A stretch of 23,187 nt of DNA from positions 1 to 23,187 of the forward strand of contig JALSQH010000255.1 in the NCBI GenBank assembly GCA_026985515.1, given 5' to 3'. This stretch comes from a bacterium. Lineage in GTDB: Bacteria > JALSQH01. Below the pieces are notes generated by a model. That model did no database searches. It saw nothing but the letters and a program-made list of their open reading frames with translations, and was not told the origin of the DNA. Shown piece by piece: positions 8,286 through 16,561 of this stretch (position 1 is its first letter; every line of letters starts with the position of its first letter). Both the position numbers and the translations under genes were made by a program.

Positions 8286-8307
8286 AACTGCAACAATAAA
8301 CTATAAT
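8280..8307 (+). promoter_or_regulatory. Predicted promoter of the trmH-ade-hpt operon
   Basis: Plus-strand TTGCAA (8280-8285), a 16-nt spacer (8286-8301) and a perfect TATAAT (8302-8307). The start would be near 8314, leaving a leader of about 38 nt before the GTG at 8352 that ends in GGGGGA. The -35 box is the same palindromic hexamer used in the other direction. The call is by consensus match only. Confidence 0.55.
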
Positions 8308-8351
8308 TTTAAAGGTGAAGTGCAATCATCTACATATTTTCGGGGGATTCA

Positions 8352-9158
8352 GTGGAAATTAGAAGTGTCTCAAATGACAGGATAAGATTGCTGAGGAAGG
8401 CATATACCCACAGGAAGGTTGCAAGAGAGGAAAATATTTTTTTCCTGCCAGGGATAAATCTCTTTCGCGAATTTATCGACTCGGGAAGAAATTTCAGATA
8501 TATCCTCTACGCTCCCTCACGTCTGATAGAGAAAAATGAGAAATCTCTCCTGCGAAAACTTGAAGAAATGGAAAGGAGTTATACGGAAAAGGTCCTGAAA
8601 GTTACCAGGGTGATTCTTGAAAAATTTTCACCTGTTGCAGAGGATCAGGGTGTAATGGTGGTTGGCGAGAGGTTTCAATACACTCTGAAGGATATACTTA
8701 CAAGAAAAAACATTATCTTCCTCTACGATGTTCAGGATCCAGGCAATGTTGGCACAATCATGAGACTGGCTGAAGGCAACGAGGCTTCACTGATTCTGAC
8801 TGAAAATTCTGCCTCGCCTTTCAATGAAAAGGTTGTCAGGGCAAGTATGGGTAGCATTCTCAGGACACCTTTTTTTGTAGCAGGGAAACCAGAAGAAACA
8901 CTGGAGTTGTTAAGAAAGGAAAATTTCAAACTCATTTCCACCTCAACTGTGGGGGATAAGCCCTTTACAATTTCAACCAGTTTTGAGAAAAGAGCCTTTA
9001 TACTCGGAAATGAGGGACACGGAATTCCGGAAAAAGTAATGAAACTTTCAGATGTGGTGGTAAATATCCCGATGAAAGGCAAAATAAATTCCTACAATGT
9101 AGCAATCAGTGCCGCTCTTCTTCTTTGCCCACTACTTGCAGAGGAGGTAAAGAGTTGA
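8352..9158 (+). CDS. TrmH/SpoU-family RNA 2'-O-methyltransferase
   Basis: The 268-residue protein is a SPOUT-class methylase that 2'-O-methylates a ribose in rRNA or tRNA. Residues 1-100 match the small substrate-binding domain placed before the catalytic domain in RlmB/TsnR-like members. The knotted domain carries motif 1 with GNVGTIMRLAEG (131-142, catalytic-type Arg138), motif 2 ILGNEGHGI (217-225, Glu221) and motif 3 with VNIPMKGKINSYNVA (237-251). The RNA target cannot be told from sequence; 23S rRNA is the commonest for this layout. The start is a GTG at 8352, the first in-frame start after the promoter, with GGGGGA just upstream. It ends in a 4-nt TTGA overlap with the next gene. Confidence 0.9.
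   Translation: MEIRSVSNDRIRLLRKAYTHRKVAREENIFFLPGINLFREFIDSGRNFRYILYAPSRLIEKNEKSLLRKLEEMERSYTEKVLKVTRVILEKFSPVAEDQGVMVVGERFQYTLKDILTRKNIIFLYDVQDPGNVGTIMRLAEGNEASLILTENSASPFNEKVVRASMGSILRTPFFVAGKPEETLELLRKENFKLISTSTVGDKPFTISTSFEKRAFILGNEGHGIPEKVMKLSDVVVNIPMKGKINSYNVAISAALLLCPLLAEEVKS
9141..9147 (+). promoter_or_regulatory. Ribosome binding site GAGGAGG deciding the adenine deaminase start
   Basis: A strong GAGGAGG lies inside the last codons of the methylase gene, 7 nt before the TTG at 9155. It selects this TTG over the earlier in-frame TTG at 9125, which lies upstream of it. Confidence 0.75.
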
Positions 9159-10888
9159 AGTATCCCGGTTACAGAAAGATAAAAGAAATTCTGGCTGTGG
9201 CAAGGGGGGAGAAAAAGGGCGATATCCTTCTTACAAACTGCAGAATTGTGGATTTTTTCAGGGGTGAGATACTGAATTCAGATGTGACAATAAAAAATGG
9301 AATAATCGCAGGGACAGGAAAGGATTATGAAGGGGAAGAAACACTGGACTGCAAAGGTAAATTTTTGACGCCCGGGTTTATAGATGCCCATATTCACATT
9401 GAAAGTTCTCACCTGCTACCCTCCTTCTTCGGCGCAGAAGCGGCGAAGCATGGCACAACCACAATCATCACCGATCCTCATGAAATAGGAAATGCTCTGG
9501 GAAAGAGGGGTATAAAGTTTTTTATAAAAAACTCACAACTATCACCCATTGATATTTTCTTTCTCGTTCCATCCTGTGTTCCCGCAATAAAATTGTGGGA
9601 TATTTACGGGAATGAAATTGGAGAAGAGGAGATAAGGGAACTTCTTTCCAGCGAAAAGGTTTTAGGACTGGCGGAGATGATGAACTTTCCCGGCGTAATA
9701 AACGGTGACCGTGAAGTATGGGGGAAATTAGCTGCTGCGTGGGAAAGGATAAAAGATGGTCATGCACCCCTCGTATCAGGAAAAGCACTCAATGCATACC
9801 TGATTGGAGGAATTGGTTCTGACCATGAATCAACCCGGGTAGACGAGGCTCTGGAAAAGATTTCTCGTGGAATGATGGTGATGATCAGAGAAGGTAGTGC
9901 CGCCAAAAATCTTGACATTCTTCCCGGTGTGGTAAACAGGTACAACTTTGACAGAATAAGTCTTGTAAGTGATGACCTCTTACCCACAGAGCTTTTCAGG
10001 GAAGGACATATTGACAGGATAATGAGGAGGGCCAGAAAAAAGTATAATCTTGACCCCTATCTGCTGATTCGGATGGTAACATTTAACCCTGCCATCTACA
10101 TGCAGCTTACAGATAGAGGGATTGTGGCTCCAGGAAAAATCGCCGACCTTGTGATTCTTGAGGATCTCGATGATTTCAGGGTTTCAGTTACCATAAAAAA
10201 TGGAAAAATAGTCTATGATGCAGAAAAGGGGTATTTCTATCAGCCACCTAAACCATCCATTCCATCATATGTGGCAAAAAGCGTTAAACTTCCTCTGCTG
10301 AGGAAGGAGGATTTTATCTACAGCTGTGATAAAAATATGGTCAGGGCCATAGAAATAATTCCTGATCAGATCATAACCAGAGAAATAAAAATTGAACCTT
10401 CCAGAAAAGATGGGAAGATCGTTGCTGATCCGGAAAGGGACCTCAACAAAATTGCAGTGATAGACAGATACACCGGGAGGGGAAAAAGAGCCGTTGGACT
10501 CGTAAAGGGACTTGGCCTGAAGAGGGGAGCCATAGCTTCAACATACGCCCACGATACACACAATCTCATAATTTCAGGGGTCAACGATGAGGATATGGCT
10601 TTTGCAGGCAACAGAGTAAGGGAGATGGGTGGAGGCATGGTGGTCGTTGAGAATAAAAGAATTTTAGCAGAGTTTCCCCTCCCCGTTGGAGGGGTTGTTT
10701 CAGACCTGCCAGCAGTAAGTGTTGCAGAAAAAATGGAAAAATTGAATTCAGCAGCGAGGAAACTTGGCACCCACCTTCCTGATCCCTTTGTTACCCTTTC
10801 TTTCCTCTCATTGAGCGTTATTCCTGAATTGAAAATAACCCCTGCAGGACTGGTTAATCTTTCAAAAATGGAGAGGTCAGACTGCTGA
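9155..10888 (+). CDS. ade: Adenine deaminase
   Basis: Ade hydrolyses adenine to hypoxanthine and ammonia using a binuclear metal centre, in purine salvage. The 577-residue length fits the bacterial Ade family. The amidohydrolase metal motif DAHIHIESS is at about residues 78-86 (His79, His81), followed by TDPHEIGN (about 106-113), the NGDREVWGK segment, HAPLVSGKALNAY, and GIGSDHE. The C-terminal Ade domain contains AHDTHNLI and GGMVVV. The start is taken as TTG at 9155 on the strength of the GAGGAGG site; it overlaps the preceding stop as TTGA. The gene ends in a 1-nt overlap (TGATG) with the hypoxanthine phosphoribosyltransferase gene, whose enzyme consumes the product: a metabolic pair. Confidence 0.95.
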   Translation: MKYPGYRKIKEILAVARGEKKGDILLTNCRIVDFFRGEILNSDVTIKNGIIAGTGKDYEGEETLDCKGKFLTPGFIDAHIHIESSHLLPSFFGAEAAKHGTTTIITDPHEIGNALGKRGIKFFIKNSQLSPIDIFFLVPSCVPAIKLWDIYGNEIGEEEIRELLSSEKVLGLAEMMNFPGVINGDREVWGKLAAAWERIKDGHAPLVSGKALNAYLIGGIGSDHESTRVDEALEKISRGMMVMIREGSAAKNLDILPGVVNRYNFDRISLVSDDLLPTELFREGHIDRIMRRARKKYNLDPYLLIRMVTFNPAIYMQLTDRGIVAPGKIADLVILEDLDDFRVSVTIKNGKIVYDAEKGYFYQPPKPSIPSYVAKSVKLPLLRKEDFIYSCDKNMVRAIEIIPDQIITREIKIEPSRKDGKIVADPERDLNKIAVIDRYTGRGKRAVGLVKGLGLKRGAIASTYAHDTHNLIISGVNDEDMAFAGNRVREMGGGMVVVENKRILAEFPLPVGGVVSDLPAVSVAEKMEKLNSAARKLGTHLPDPFVTLSFLSLSVIPELKITPAGLVNLSKMERSDC

Positions 10889-11406
10889 TGAGACTTGAAA
10901 AGGTAATTGACAGGAAAGAAATTGAGAAAAGAGTTGCAGAACTGGGAAGAGAAATATCTGAATTTTATGGTGACAGGGAAATAGTTGTGATTGGAATATT
11001 AAAAGGGGCTTTCATCTTCATGGCTGACCTTGTTCGAAACATTTCAATTCCCATGAAGTTAGACTTCGTAAGAGCATCAAGTTACATTGGAGACAGAAGC
11101 TCGGGGAGTGTGGAAGTTGTATACACACCCTCAATAAGCATAAAAAATGAAGATATTCTCCTCGTAGAGGATATCCTTGACACAGGTCTCACAGCACACG
11201 TCATTAAAAATCAACTGATTAAATGGGGAGCAAGATCAGTCAAACTGTGTGCCCTGATTGACAGAAAAACCAACCGGAAGGAAATCACCGCTGACTTTCT
11301 GGGGTTTGAGCTTGAGGATAGCCGGTTTCTGGTTGGATACGGCCTTGATGTAAATGAGAAATTCCGGTATCTACCCGATGTTTTTGCAATTGTAAACGAG
11401 GATTAA
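10888..11406 (+). CDS. hpt: Hypoxanthine phosphoribosyltransferase
   Basis: Hpt joins hypoxanthine (or guanine) to PRPP, giving IMP or GMP. The 172-residue protein has the type I PRTase fold: the PPi loop ILKGAF (37-42), the flexible-loop region SSYIGDR (64-70), the PRPP signature LLVEDILDTGLTA (91-103) and the base-binding end VGYGLDVNEKFRYLPDV. Its ATG overlaps the ade stop by one base, so the two are translationally coupled and together convert adenine to IMP. It is probably the last gene of the operon starting at 8352; 127 nt separate it from the next plus-strand gene, but I see no clear terminator hairpin there. Confidence 0.95.
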   Translation: MRLEKVIDRKEIEKRVAELGREISEFYGDREIVVIGILKGAFIFMADLVRNISIPMKLDFVRASSYIGDRSSGSVEVVYTPSISIKNEDILLVEDILDTGLTAHVIKNQLIKWGARSVKLCALIDRKTNRKEITADFLGFELEDSRFLVGYGLDVNEKFRYLPDVFAIVNED

Positions 11407-11533
11407 CACCAAGATCAAGCTCGTGAAAGTGGTGAACATCTGGAATTGTGGCAAGGAACAGGAGGATGAGAATTAAAAGAAACCTTCTCCACTTCATAAT
11501 TTCATTAAAACAGACAGGGAAAATTTTTTCCAG

Positions 11534-12454
11534 ATGCCTCTTTTAGCAAGAATTTTACTTGAAAAAGGTTTCATTACCAGGGATGACCTTCAGAAGGCTC
11601 TTCTCAATCAGATTATTTCAGGTAAGAGGCTTGGCAGGGTGCTGGTTGAGGAGAAAATCATCTCTGATGTCATGCTCAACAAAGCGCTCAGCATCAGATT
11701 TGGAGTTGAACCCATCCCTCCTGAACTTTACATCAATCCGGTAAGGCCTCTTTTCCCCGAAATAATGGAAGAATACCCTGTGTACCCATGGGAAAGAACC
11801 CCACGCTTTTTAAAAACAGCCATGCTTGATCCCACCGATAGAAAAACAATGGCAAATATCACATACAAAACTGGATTAATTGTAAAAGCTTATTCCATCC
11901 CGGAAGTTACCCTGAGAAAAATATACTCAGCATTCGGTATCCCCATCCCAGAGAAAAAATTCTACAGGGAATCAATTCCAGAAAAGATCGAAACAATCCC
12001 TGAAGGTAAAAGAAAAATAAGTGAGGCTAAAAATTCACGGGAAGTACTGGAGGCACTCCTGAAAACTTCGGAGCTTTTTATGAAAAATCCCATTATTCTC
12101 ATAGTCTTTGGAAACAGGATAGAAATATTTGGCAAAGAGATTGCGATTCCCCTGGAATCCGATAATGGAATGATCACAACAGTAATTGAGGGCAAAAGCG
12201 TCTACATTGGGACCCCGAAAATAGGGAAACTGGCAAGAAAAGTATTTTCCCTCACAGCCCATGCTGAAATTCCTGATCAGGTATGTCTGATTCCTGTGAG
12301 ACTGAAAAACAGGGTGGTCAACATTATTGCGGGAGGAATCTGGAAAGGAAGAGAGGAGATAATCCCCGAATTTATCGTTATTGCAGATAAGGTGGAAAAA
12401 ATTTACAACACTTTTCTCCAGAAAAAATGGGAAAAAATAAAATCCTCTACCTGA
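11534..12454 (+). CDS. Stand-alone MshEN (GspE N-terminal) domain protein with GAF-like C-terminus
   Basis: The 306-residue protein begins with an MshEN/T2SSE-N domain (residues about 2-60): a tandem of the roughly 24-residue motif that in MshE-type ATPases binds cyclic di-GMP. Repeat 1 reads LLARILLEKGFITRDDLQKA and repeat 2 starts KRLGRVLVEEKI. Both are degenerate: repeat 1 lacks the RLG, and repeat 2 lacks the Gly after the LVEE and the final Gln. Residues about 165-300 (FMKNPIILIVFGNRIEIFGKE onward, then LIPVRLKNRVVNIIAGG) resemble the GAF-like domain seen after MshEN in myxobacterial-type proteins. There is no secretion ATPase domain. It leads a run of overlapping genes to 17912. No strong ribosome site is visible; the start is the first in-frame ATG at the domain edge. 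Confidence 0.75.
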   Translation: MPLLARILLEKGFITRDDLQKALLNQIISGKRLGRVLVEEKIISDVMLNKALSIRFGVEPIPPELYINPVRPLFPEIMEEYPVYPWERTPRFLKTAMLDPTDRKTMANITYKTGLIVKAYSIPEVTLRKIYSAFGIPIPEKKFYRESIPEKIETIPEGKRKISEAKNSREVLEALLKTSELFMKNPIILIVFGNRIEIFGKEIAIPLESDNGMITTVIEGKSVYIGTPKIGKLARKVFSLTAHAEIPDQVCLIPVRLKNRVVNIIAGGIWKGREEIIPEFIVIADKVEKIYNTFLQKKWEKIKSST

Positions 12455-14349
12455 TAATTCTGCTCACCCTGGTGGGAAGGCATCTGCCCGCTGAAGAAGA
12501 AATCTACTTCATCGGAGAAAACCGTGAAATAGTTACCCTGACACGAACTCCACTGCCTCTGTGGGCAACGCCATCCAGAACAGTAATTATAAAACAATCA
12601 GCCATTCAGCAGGAGGGTGCCCTCAACCTCGCAGACATTCTGTCCCTCCTGCCCACCTTCCAGGTGAAACATGAACCAGATACCATCAACTTTTACTTTC
12701 GTGGAATGAAAAATGGTATGCTTTTGATGATTGATGGAATTCCCATTTATGAAATACCATCACCCCTAAGTTACGAAATTCCCATCTCACCGGTGAAGCA
12801 GGTCGAAATAATCTATGGACCATTCACATCAATATGGGGTTTCAACGCACCTGGAGGAGTGATAAACATAAACACGAGAGAAGGGCAACTATTCAGCAAT
12901 GAAAAATTCTACTGCTCAAGTTATGGAAGATGCGGAAATTCTCTATCAATGGGCATTAACAAAAAACATGTGCAGATCATCGCTTCCCTGGATGGACACT
13001 ATGGAAAGGAGATCAACAGACTTCCAGGCAAATATCCATTGCTTATCAAACCGGGGGGATCACTATCCTCACCGGGTAATATCTTATCAACCAGAACTTT
13101 CTCCATTACCGATGCTGATGACTTTTTTGGATCACTCTTTATAAAAGGCTCCACCCCCTTCCTTTCCGGGGAAATACTGATAAGTGACAGCAGGAGAAAT
13201 TTTTCCATTTCACCATTCAGCTCCATGCCTCTTATAAAGAGTGGACATATGGAAAAACCTTTCTCAATTTTCATACTCAGGAAGCAGTTTTATACAGGCA
13301 ACAATCAGGTAACAGCGAAGTTTTTTTACAAGAAGGTAAATATAAAAAGCAATACACCGCTTTTCAGACAAACTTCTCTCACCCCTTTTAATGGTGCAAT
13401 TGTTGACACTGAAAACAGCAGAAGTACCGGCATAGACATTAACGCAGTTCTTCCTCTCAATAAATTTGCTAATCTCAACCTGGGAATTGTTGAATCATAC
13501 CAGATAAAAAATTCCTTTGTAAATGGTAGCGGTATTCTGACAGGAAAAAGATACAGAATTTTTTCTGAAAGGGAAAGGATCTGGACTCACTCAATTTATG
13601 TGCAGGCTTCGACTATATGGAAAAATATGGCAATGATGGGTGGTTTGAGAATACACAAACAGGGAATTTATCCGGTTGTGTTGAGTCCATTTGCATCAAT
13701 TGTTTTCAGATATGGAAATTTTTCATCCAAAACAATGGGGGGAGTTTCATACAGTACGCCGGAAAAGATAGACAAAACTCTTCTCGGAATTTCCCTTGTA
13801 AAACAGCAGGTTACAGAGATTGTTGACTGTGCTAAAAGACCGGAGAAAATTGAAACCATTTCTGAGGATATTCTCTACAGGGAAGGTTTATTTTCAGCAG
13901 GCATTTCCCTGTATTACAACAGATATCTGGACAGGATAGTAAACAGTATTGAAAATGGATATTTCAGGATATTCAATTCCACCCCGGAACAGTGGTGGGG
14001 AGTAACAGTAAATGGTGAAATAAAGTTGAAAAAAGGGATGCGATTTTCACTGGATGCCGATTACACTTCACGAAAAAATCCTGAAATTTTTCCCCTCAAA
14101 ATACAGAGCAACCTGAGACTGGAGAAAGGAAATCTATCGATGAATCTCATCCTTCAGGATTTTCTCTCCACTGGAAAGAACCTCAACTCATGGTTAAGAG
14201 GGGAATTTATAGGGAGGGTGAAAATCGCAGACAAAATTGATCAGCAAATTATCGTAACAAACATATTTAACTCAGACTATCCTGCTTATAAGGAATCACT
14301 TCCTCCTCCAGCCAGGGAGATAAAATGGATTTTCACATACAGATGGTAA
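12427..14349 (+). CDS. TonB-dependent outer-membrane receptor, BtuB-like
   Basis: The 640-residue protein has a signal peptide (hydrophobic residues 6-18, likely cleavage after LPA at 22) and then a TonB-box-like strand REIVTLTR (33-40) similar to the VVTATR of BtuB. The plug domain covers about 47-150, with LADILSLLPTFQV, the FRGMKNGMLLMIDGIPI segment and APGGVININT closing it. The rest is a beta-barrel, ending in an aromatic-rich strand with terminal Trp. Such receptors import scarce ligands such as cobalamin, metal chelates or sugars using TonB energy; the ligand is not readable here. The ATG overlaps the preceding gene by 28 nt and the end overlaps the binding-protein gene by 25 nt. No carboxypeptidase-like N-terminal extension is present. 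Confidence 0.88.
   Translation: MGKNKILYLIILLTLVGRHLPAEEEIYFIGENREIVTLTRTPLPLWATPSRTVIIKQSAIQQEGALNLADILSLLPTFQVKHEPDTINFYFRGMKNGMLLMIDGIPIYEIPSPLSYEIPISPVKQVEIIYGPFTSIWGFNAPGGVININTREGQLFSNEKFYCSSYGRCGNSLSMGINKKHVQIIASLDGHYGKEINRLPGKYPLLIKPGGSLSSPGNILSTRTFSITDADDFFGSLFIKGSTPFLSGEILISDSRRNFSISPFSSMPLIKSGHMEKPFSIFILRKQFYTGNNQVTAKFFYKKVNIKSNTPLFRQTSLTPFNGAIVDTENSRSTGIDINAVLPLNKFANLNLGIVESYQIKNSFVNGSGILTGKRYRIFSERERIWTHSIYVQASTIWKNMAMMGGLRIHKQGIYPVVLSPFASIVFRYGNFSSKTMGGVSYSTPEKIDKTLLGISLVKQQVTEIVDCAKRPEKIETISEDILYREGLFSAGISLYYNRYLDRIVNSIENGYFRIFNSTPEQWWGVTVNGEIKLKKGMRFSLDADYTSRKNPEIFPLKIQSNLRLEKGNLSMNLILQDFLSTGKNLNSWLRGEFIGRVKIADKIDQQIIVTNIFNSDYPAYKESLPPPAREIKWIFTYRW
14314..14319 (+). promoter_or_regulatory. 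Ribosome binding site AGGGAG of the binding-protein gene
   Basis: AGGGAG lies 5 nt before the ATG at 14325, inside the end of the receptor gene. It favours that ATG over the in-frame ATG at 14343, which has no comparable site. Confidence 0.55.
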
Positions 14350-15194
14350 AAAAGTGCTTTTTTGTAATAACTTTCCTTCTTCTTCCTGTCTCCCCGCTTA
14401 TCTCTGAACCACTCGTTCTCATATCGGCAAAGATAAAACCCTACTTCGAAGTTATTGAGGGTATGGAGAAAGTTCTGGGAAATCATATTCATGTTGAGGC
14501 CATAGAGGATGAACCCCAGGATATATTCTTATATACACCCTGGATTGCTCTCGGGAAAAAAGCAGTTGATTATTTCATCAGATACGGTAAAGATGAAGAA
14601 ATTTTCTTCGCTCTGGTGGAAGATCCCGAATCAATAAAAACCACCCGGAGTAAAATTTGTGGAATAAGAATAGAACAATCCCCGGAAAGGATAATCAGAG
14701 GTCTGAAATTGATAAGGGAGAAAATGAAGATAAAGAAATTCTCCCTTTTTTTCACTCCCAACTCACCTGCTTACATAAAAAATGTAGTGAAAACAGCTGA
14801 AAAGAGTGGTGTAAATATAGAAGGGATAGAATTAACTGACCTATCACAACTTCCATTACGTATGGGGATGGTGGAAAATTACTCCGCACTTCTCATCCTG
14901 CCAGATCCCTCACTCATTAATCCCGCCACAGTCACGTTTATTCTCAAGGAATCTGTTAAAAGACATATTGTTGCCATAGGATATAACAGATGGTTCGTTC
15001 AGGAGGGAGCACTTTTTGCCATCCATATTCCATATAGAGAAACAGGTGTGATGCTGGGGAAAATAATAAAAGGCGGATGTTACGGGAAAATTTTTTATCC
15101 CCCATCTGAAATAGCGGTGAACTATACTCTTGGTAACAGATGGAAAATCAATCCCGATGTGTTGAAAAGTCTTGATGGTTTGAGGTTAAAATGA
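14325..15194 (+). CDS. Periplasmic binding protein, ABC_sub_bind-like
   Basis: The 289-residue protein has a Sec signal peptide (basic VKK, hydrophobic core CFFVITFLLLPVSPL, likely cleavage after LIS or ISE), then a two-lobed binding-protein fold resembling the ABC transporter substrate-binding family PF04392. Family-like elements are the GLKLIREKMKIKKFSLFFTP segment between the lobes, LLILPDPSLINP, and the C-terminal ETGVMLGKIIKGG...VNYTLGN...INPDVLKSL. No permease or ATPase gene is adjacent. Instead it sits between a TonB receptor and a histidine kinase gene, the latter overlapped by 4 nt (ATGA). A role in presenting ligand to the kinase is inferred from this context. Start chosen by the AGGGAG site; the ATG at 14343 is the alternative. 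Confidence 0.7.
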   Translation: MDFHIQMVKKCFFVITFLLLPVSPLISEPLVLISAKIKPYFEVIEGMEKVLGNHIHVEAIEDEPQDIFLYTPWIALGKKAVDYFIRYGKDEEIFFALVEDPESIKTTRSKICGIRIEQSPERIIRGLKLIREKMKIKKFSLFFTPNSPAYIKNVVKTAEKSGVNIEGIELTDLSQLPLRMGMVENYSALLILPDPSLINPATVTFILKESVKRHIVAIGYNRWFVQEGALFAIHIPYRETGVMLGKIIKGGCYGKIFYPPSEIAVNYTLGNRWKINPDVLKSLDGLRLK

Positions 15195-16561
15195 GATTCA
15201 GAACAAAGATTCTTCTTCTTGTGACGGGAAGTATTTTTCTTGCAATCATAATAACCTCCTCTCTCATTTATCATGATGTCACAGGTGCACTCTTTTCCCG
15301 GTTCAGAAAAAGTGCAGAAGAAATCGCCATAAGATTGAGTGATGACCTTTCATATCCACTTTACATAGGAAATTTCGAAGGAATCAGAAGCGTAATTGAG
15401 CAGTACATCAAATTCACTCCAATCACAGGGGTAACTGTAAACTCCCGTGATGGAAAAATTATGGTGAAGGTGGGTAAAAAGGGGGAACTTACAATTAAAA
15501 AAGAGATCTTCTTTAAGGAAGAGAAAAACCCCTATTTCCTTGGCGAAGATAAAGGATGCTATGTGAAAAACATTGGTGAGGCAACAATTTACTTCTCTGA
15601 AAGGGAAATTTCAGCACTCCACCAGAAAATTTTAAAAAGGTTACTGTATGTTACACTACTTCTTATTCTTTCCCTGGGATTGCTTTCCTACATGGTGACC
15701 GACCTGCTTTTGCAACCCATTCAGATGCTCCGAAAAGGAATGGAGGAAAGCAAGAGGAGCAAGGAACCTATCAAAATAAAAATCTTGAAAAATCAAAAGG
15801 ATGAGCTGGGGGAACTGCTGAATCTCTACAACGAAATGGTGGAAACCCTTCGTGAGACAAGGGAACAACTGCGAAAAACCTATGAGGAACTATCGAGGCA
15901 GGAGAAACTTGCCTACCTTGGAAAAATTTCCGCCACAATAGCCCATGAACTGAAAAATCCCCTCGGGATTATTCACTCATCCGCAGAACTTCTGAGAAGC
16001 AAAATCGGTAAAAATGAACTTCTGGACTTTATCATCAGTGAGACAGAAAGACTGGACAATGTGATAAAGGAATTCATGATGCTGGCAAGAACAAAGGAAC
16101 CCGAACTCAGAAAAATTAAACTTTCAGACATTGTTGAAAGAGCTGTCACACTGTGGGAGAGCAGTCACGATGCTGAAGTAGTCAGAAAATGCGAAGATGG
16201 AGAAGCACTCATTGATGTGGACCTCTTTACACATGTAATCACAAACCTTCTTACCAATGCCTACGAGGCAAAAAGTGAGGAGCGGGAGCTGAAAATAGAA
16301 ATAGAATGCAAAAAAGAAGAGGATCATGTAAAATTAATTGTCAGAGATAACGGTAAAGGTATTGAAGAGGAAACAATTGAAAGGATTTTTGAACCCTTTT
16401 TCACCACTAAAGAAACAGGAACCGGGATGGGGCTTGCAATTGTTTATGACATTGTTAAGAAACATCGGGGAAATGTTTTTGTAAGGAGTGAAAAAAACAG
16501 GGGGACTGAGGTTACAATCATCCTTCCAGGTGTCACCGATGAAAAAAGTCCTGGTAGTTGA
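15191..16561 (+). CDS. Membrane sensor histidine kinase, NtrB-like
   Basis: The 456-residue protein has a membrane segment at about 7-27, a periplasmic sensor of about 120 residues, a second membrane segment at about 151-174 and a HAMP linker (about 171-225). A coiled region leads to the HisKA domain with phospho-acceptor His252 in AHELKNPLG, then a HATPase domain with N-box Asn356 (NLLTNAYEA), DNGKG (386-390), FEPFFTTK and GTGMGL (410-415). The sensor is small and Cache-like at best; I cannot name its ligand. The downstream overlapping gene encodes its cognate sigma54 activator. Overlaps of 4 nt upstream and 23 nt downstream indicate coupled expression with the binding protein and regulator. 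Confidence 0.93.
   Translation: MRFRTKILLLVTGSIFLAIIITSSLIYHDVTGALFSRFRKSAEEIAIRLSDDLSYPLYIGNFEGIRSVIEQYIKFTPITGVTVNSRDGKIMVKVGKKGELTIKKEIFFKEEKNPYFLGEDKGCYVKNIGEATIYFSEREISALHQKILKRLLYVTLLLILSLGLLSYMVTDLLLQPIQMLRKGMEESKRSKEPIKIKILKNQKDELGELLNLYNEMVETLRETREQLRKTYEELSRQEKLAYLGKISATIAHELKNPLGIIHSSAELLRSKIGKNELLDFIISETERLDNVIKEFMMLARTKEPELRKIKLSDIVERAVTLWESSHDAEVVRKCEDGEALIDVDLFTHVITNLLTNAYEAKSEERELKIEIECKKEEDHVKLIVRDNGKGIEEETIERIFEPFFTTKETGTGMGLAIVYDIVKKHRGNVFVRSEKNRGTEVTIILPGVTDEKSPGS

Noticed and set aside
8750-8765. TGGCAC sequence resembling a sigma54 -24 element
   Set aside because: It is inside the methylase coding region and no TTGC element follows at the required spacing. A second TGGCAC near 9450 in ade fails in the same way.
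11285-11497. Minus-strand 70-codon frame whose first 17 residues look like a signal peptide or membrane segment
   Set aside because: No ribosome site or promoter precedes it, more than half is antisense to hpt, and the remainder after the hydrophobic start is low-complexity and unlike a protein. The hydrophobic start lies in a 127-nt gap and may be chance.
11518-11531. GGAAAATTTTTTCC near-palindrome before the MshEN gene, considered as a terminator for hpt
   Set aside because: The stem would be all A/T apart from two G-C pairs, with a loop too small and no T-run after it.
11466-11545. Plus-strand 26-codon frame after AGGAGG between hpt and the MshEN gene
   Set aside because: AGGAGG is only 1 nt from the ATG, too close to act, and the frame runs into the next gene out of frame with no coding character.
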